From: Lepraria neglecta
Taxonomy: Eukaryota > Ascomycota > Lecanoromycetes > Lecanorales > Stereocaulaceae
Direction: 5' to 3'
Assembly (NCBI GenBank): GCA_033220425.1
Contig: CM065650.1
Span: 2,914,001 to 2,978,000 of the forward strand
Length of the DNA: 64,000 nt
Below, in pieces: positions 63,158 through 64,000 of this stretch. Numbering within the stretch: the stretch's first letter is position 1; every line of letters begins with the position of its first letter. The notes below the pieces were generated by a model. It was not told where the DNA came from. It was given only the letters and a program-made list of their open reading frames with translations, and ran no database searches. Position numbers and translations under genes: made by a program.

Positions 63158-63331
63158 GTTGGAAGGAGCACAGGAGATTGGTGTCGGGGGAGATAGTCGA
63201 CTTGGATTTGCTTGCGCATAGACTTTCCTCGTTCATAATCACAGCCATTATGATACAGGCTTACCGGCCTCCTCTGAAGCAGGAAGCAGAAGAATCCAGT
63301 ACTTGGCCTAGAAGTAGAGATCATAATCAAA
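63158..63331. other. Short gap
   Basis: Space between two converging gene remnants; nothing recognised. Confidence 0.3.
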
Positions 63332-64000
63332 TCATTCTAGGGCTTTCCTCACCTTCCAAACAATTGCAACAACAAAGAAAGTCCCATCCTCCCACTTGGG
63401 TTCCATGTTCCTTCCAGAGTCAAGCGGACCAGTCCACTTGCTCTCCTTCAAGTCCTCCTCGGCAACAAGAACCTTCCCATTCCCTATATCAGAGACATAC
63501 TCCCTAAGGCGCTTAACGAGAGGTGCCAAAGCAGCATTTTCCTCCTCGTTCGCCTCCAACTCCATTGTCAAAACCTCCAAGCCGCCAAAAACATTTTCCC
63601 AGTGCTGATTTTCCAACATTGTCTCCAGGTCGAACTTCGCACCAGAGGCACCCCATACAAATTCCCAATCCAAATCTGCAAGCGTAAAAGTCAACGTCTT
63701 GGGGAACGGCCCTCTCATATGCCCCCACGGAGTGCCCCTCTTCTACTACGTGCAGGCGTTGCGGAGGAAACCCAGCTCGGTCAGCGCGCTGTAACCCAAA
63801 TAAGTCCCCGGATCCTTTGCAATCAAAGTGTTGCGATGAACGAAGATGTGCACATGCTGCACAGCTGCAAGATCCGCCGAGGCCAAACGTCTGAAGTAGT
63901 TCCAAGTGATGGGCGTAGCATCTAAAGACGTCCTTATACCGTTGTAGTACAGGAAATCCGTGTTGATGGCCGCAGGGAACAAACGTGTTTAATTGTAGAT
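63332..64000 (-). pseudogene. F-box-like hypothetical gene, partial, with two adjacent stops
   Basis: The minus-strand frame runs off the right edge and continues to 63332. It reads FPAAINTDFLYYNGIRTSLD; TWNYFRRLASADLAAVQHVH; YLGYSALTELGFLRNACT; then two TAG codons in a row (about 63749-63744); then RGPFPKTLTFTLADLDWEF; FGGLEVLTMELEANEEENAA; and GTFFVVAIVWKVRKALE. The same frame is open before and after the double stop, so the gene was probably disabled by point mutation (CAG CAG to TAG TAG would explain it). A very short intron there is a less likely alternative. The pattern of short aromatic strands with a central 'lines of defence' segment is that of fungal F-box-like hypotheticals; the family is not identified. 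Confidence 0.5.

Overview
The window is nuclear DNA from a filamentous ascomycete. Introns are short (about 45-110 bases, mostly GT-AG with TGAC/CTAAC-like branch sites). The gene content is that of Pezizomycotina: a Clr5-domain protein, PTH11-like rhodopsin-domain genes, DUF7730-like genes, a Pom1-type DYRK kinase, a Pex23/Pex30-type peroxin and a GPI-type wall protein. I lean to Leotiomycetes (Helotiales), but this rests on remembered family resemblance and is not proven. No tRNA, rRNA, CRISPR array or prokaryotic feature was recognised.

The layout alternates between two kinds of DNA. Conserved single-copy blocks hold intact multi-exon genes. Block one (14.0-16.6 kb) has a small secreted protein and a class III alcohol dehydrogenase (S-(hydroxymethyl)glutathione dehydrogenase). 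Block two (34.5-42.8 kb) has a membrane-anchored metallophosphoesterase, a ZIP7/Yke4-type zinc transporter, a hypothetical protein, NOP16 and a Pex23/Pex30-family peroxin. Block three (48.4-59.0 kb) has a DsbA/FrnE-like protein, a GPI-anchored Cys-rich protein, a Pom1-like kinase and a long coiled-coil protein.

The rest (1-14, 17-34, 43-48 and 59-64 kb) is accessory DNA. It carries an apparently intact Clr5-domain regulator gene and one intact member of an unrecognised two-copy family (24.5-26.8 kb). It also holds many decayed genes: two DUF7730-like remnants, an F-box-like gene, a secreted-protein gene, the other member of the two-copy family, two rhodopsin-domain genes, a two-helix membrane protein, a repetitive surface glycoprotein, a cytochrome P450 and a fragment at the right edge. 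Several keep long stretches in one frame and are broken mainly by TAG/TAA at places where CAG/CAA or TGG would be expected. This is the signature expected of repeat-induced point mutation (RIP) or a similar C-to-T process. Two hAT-type DNA transposons were delimited exactly, each with an 8-base target duplication: a 450-base MITE (12819-13268) and a 1499-base BED-finger element (43102-44600). The second sits in the last codons of the surface-glycoprotein gene.

The most unusual protein is the zinc transporter (36789-38642). Its cytosolic loop holds about 85 residues that look like the RFX-type module of Rsc9 chromatin-remodeller subunits. To my knowledge this is not part of standard ZIP7 proteins. 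Other points of interest are the two-copy unknown family, 15-base and 11-base microexons, and an apparent reading-frame break in the N-terminal part of the Pom1-like gene.
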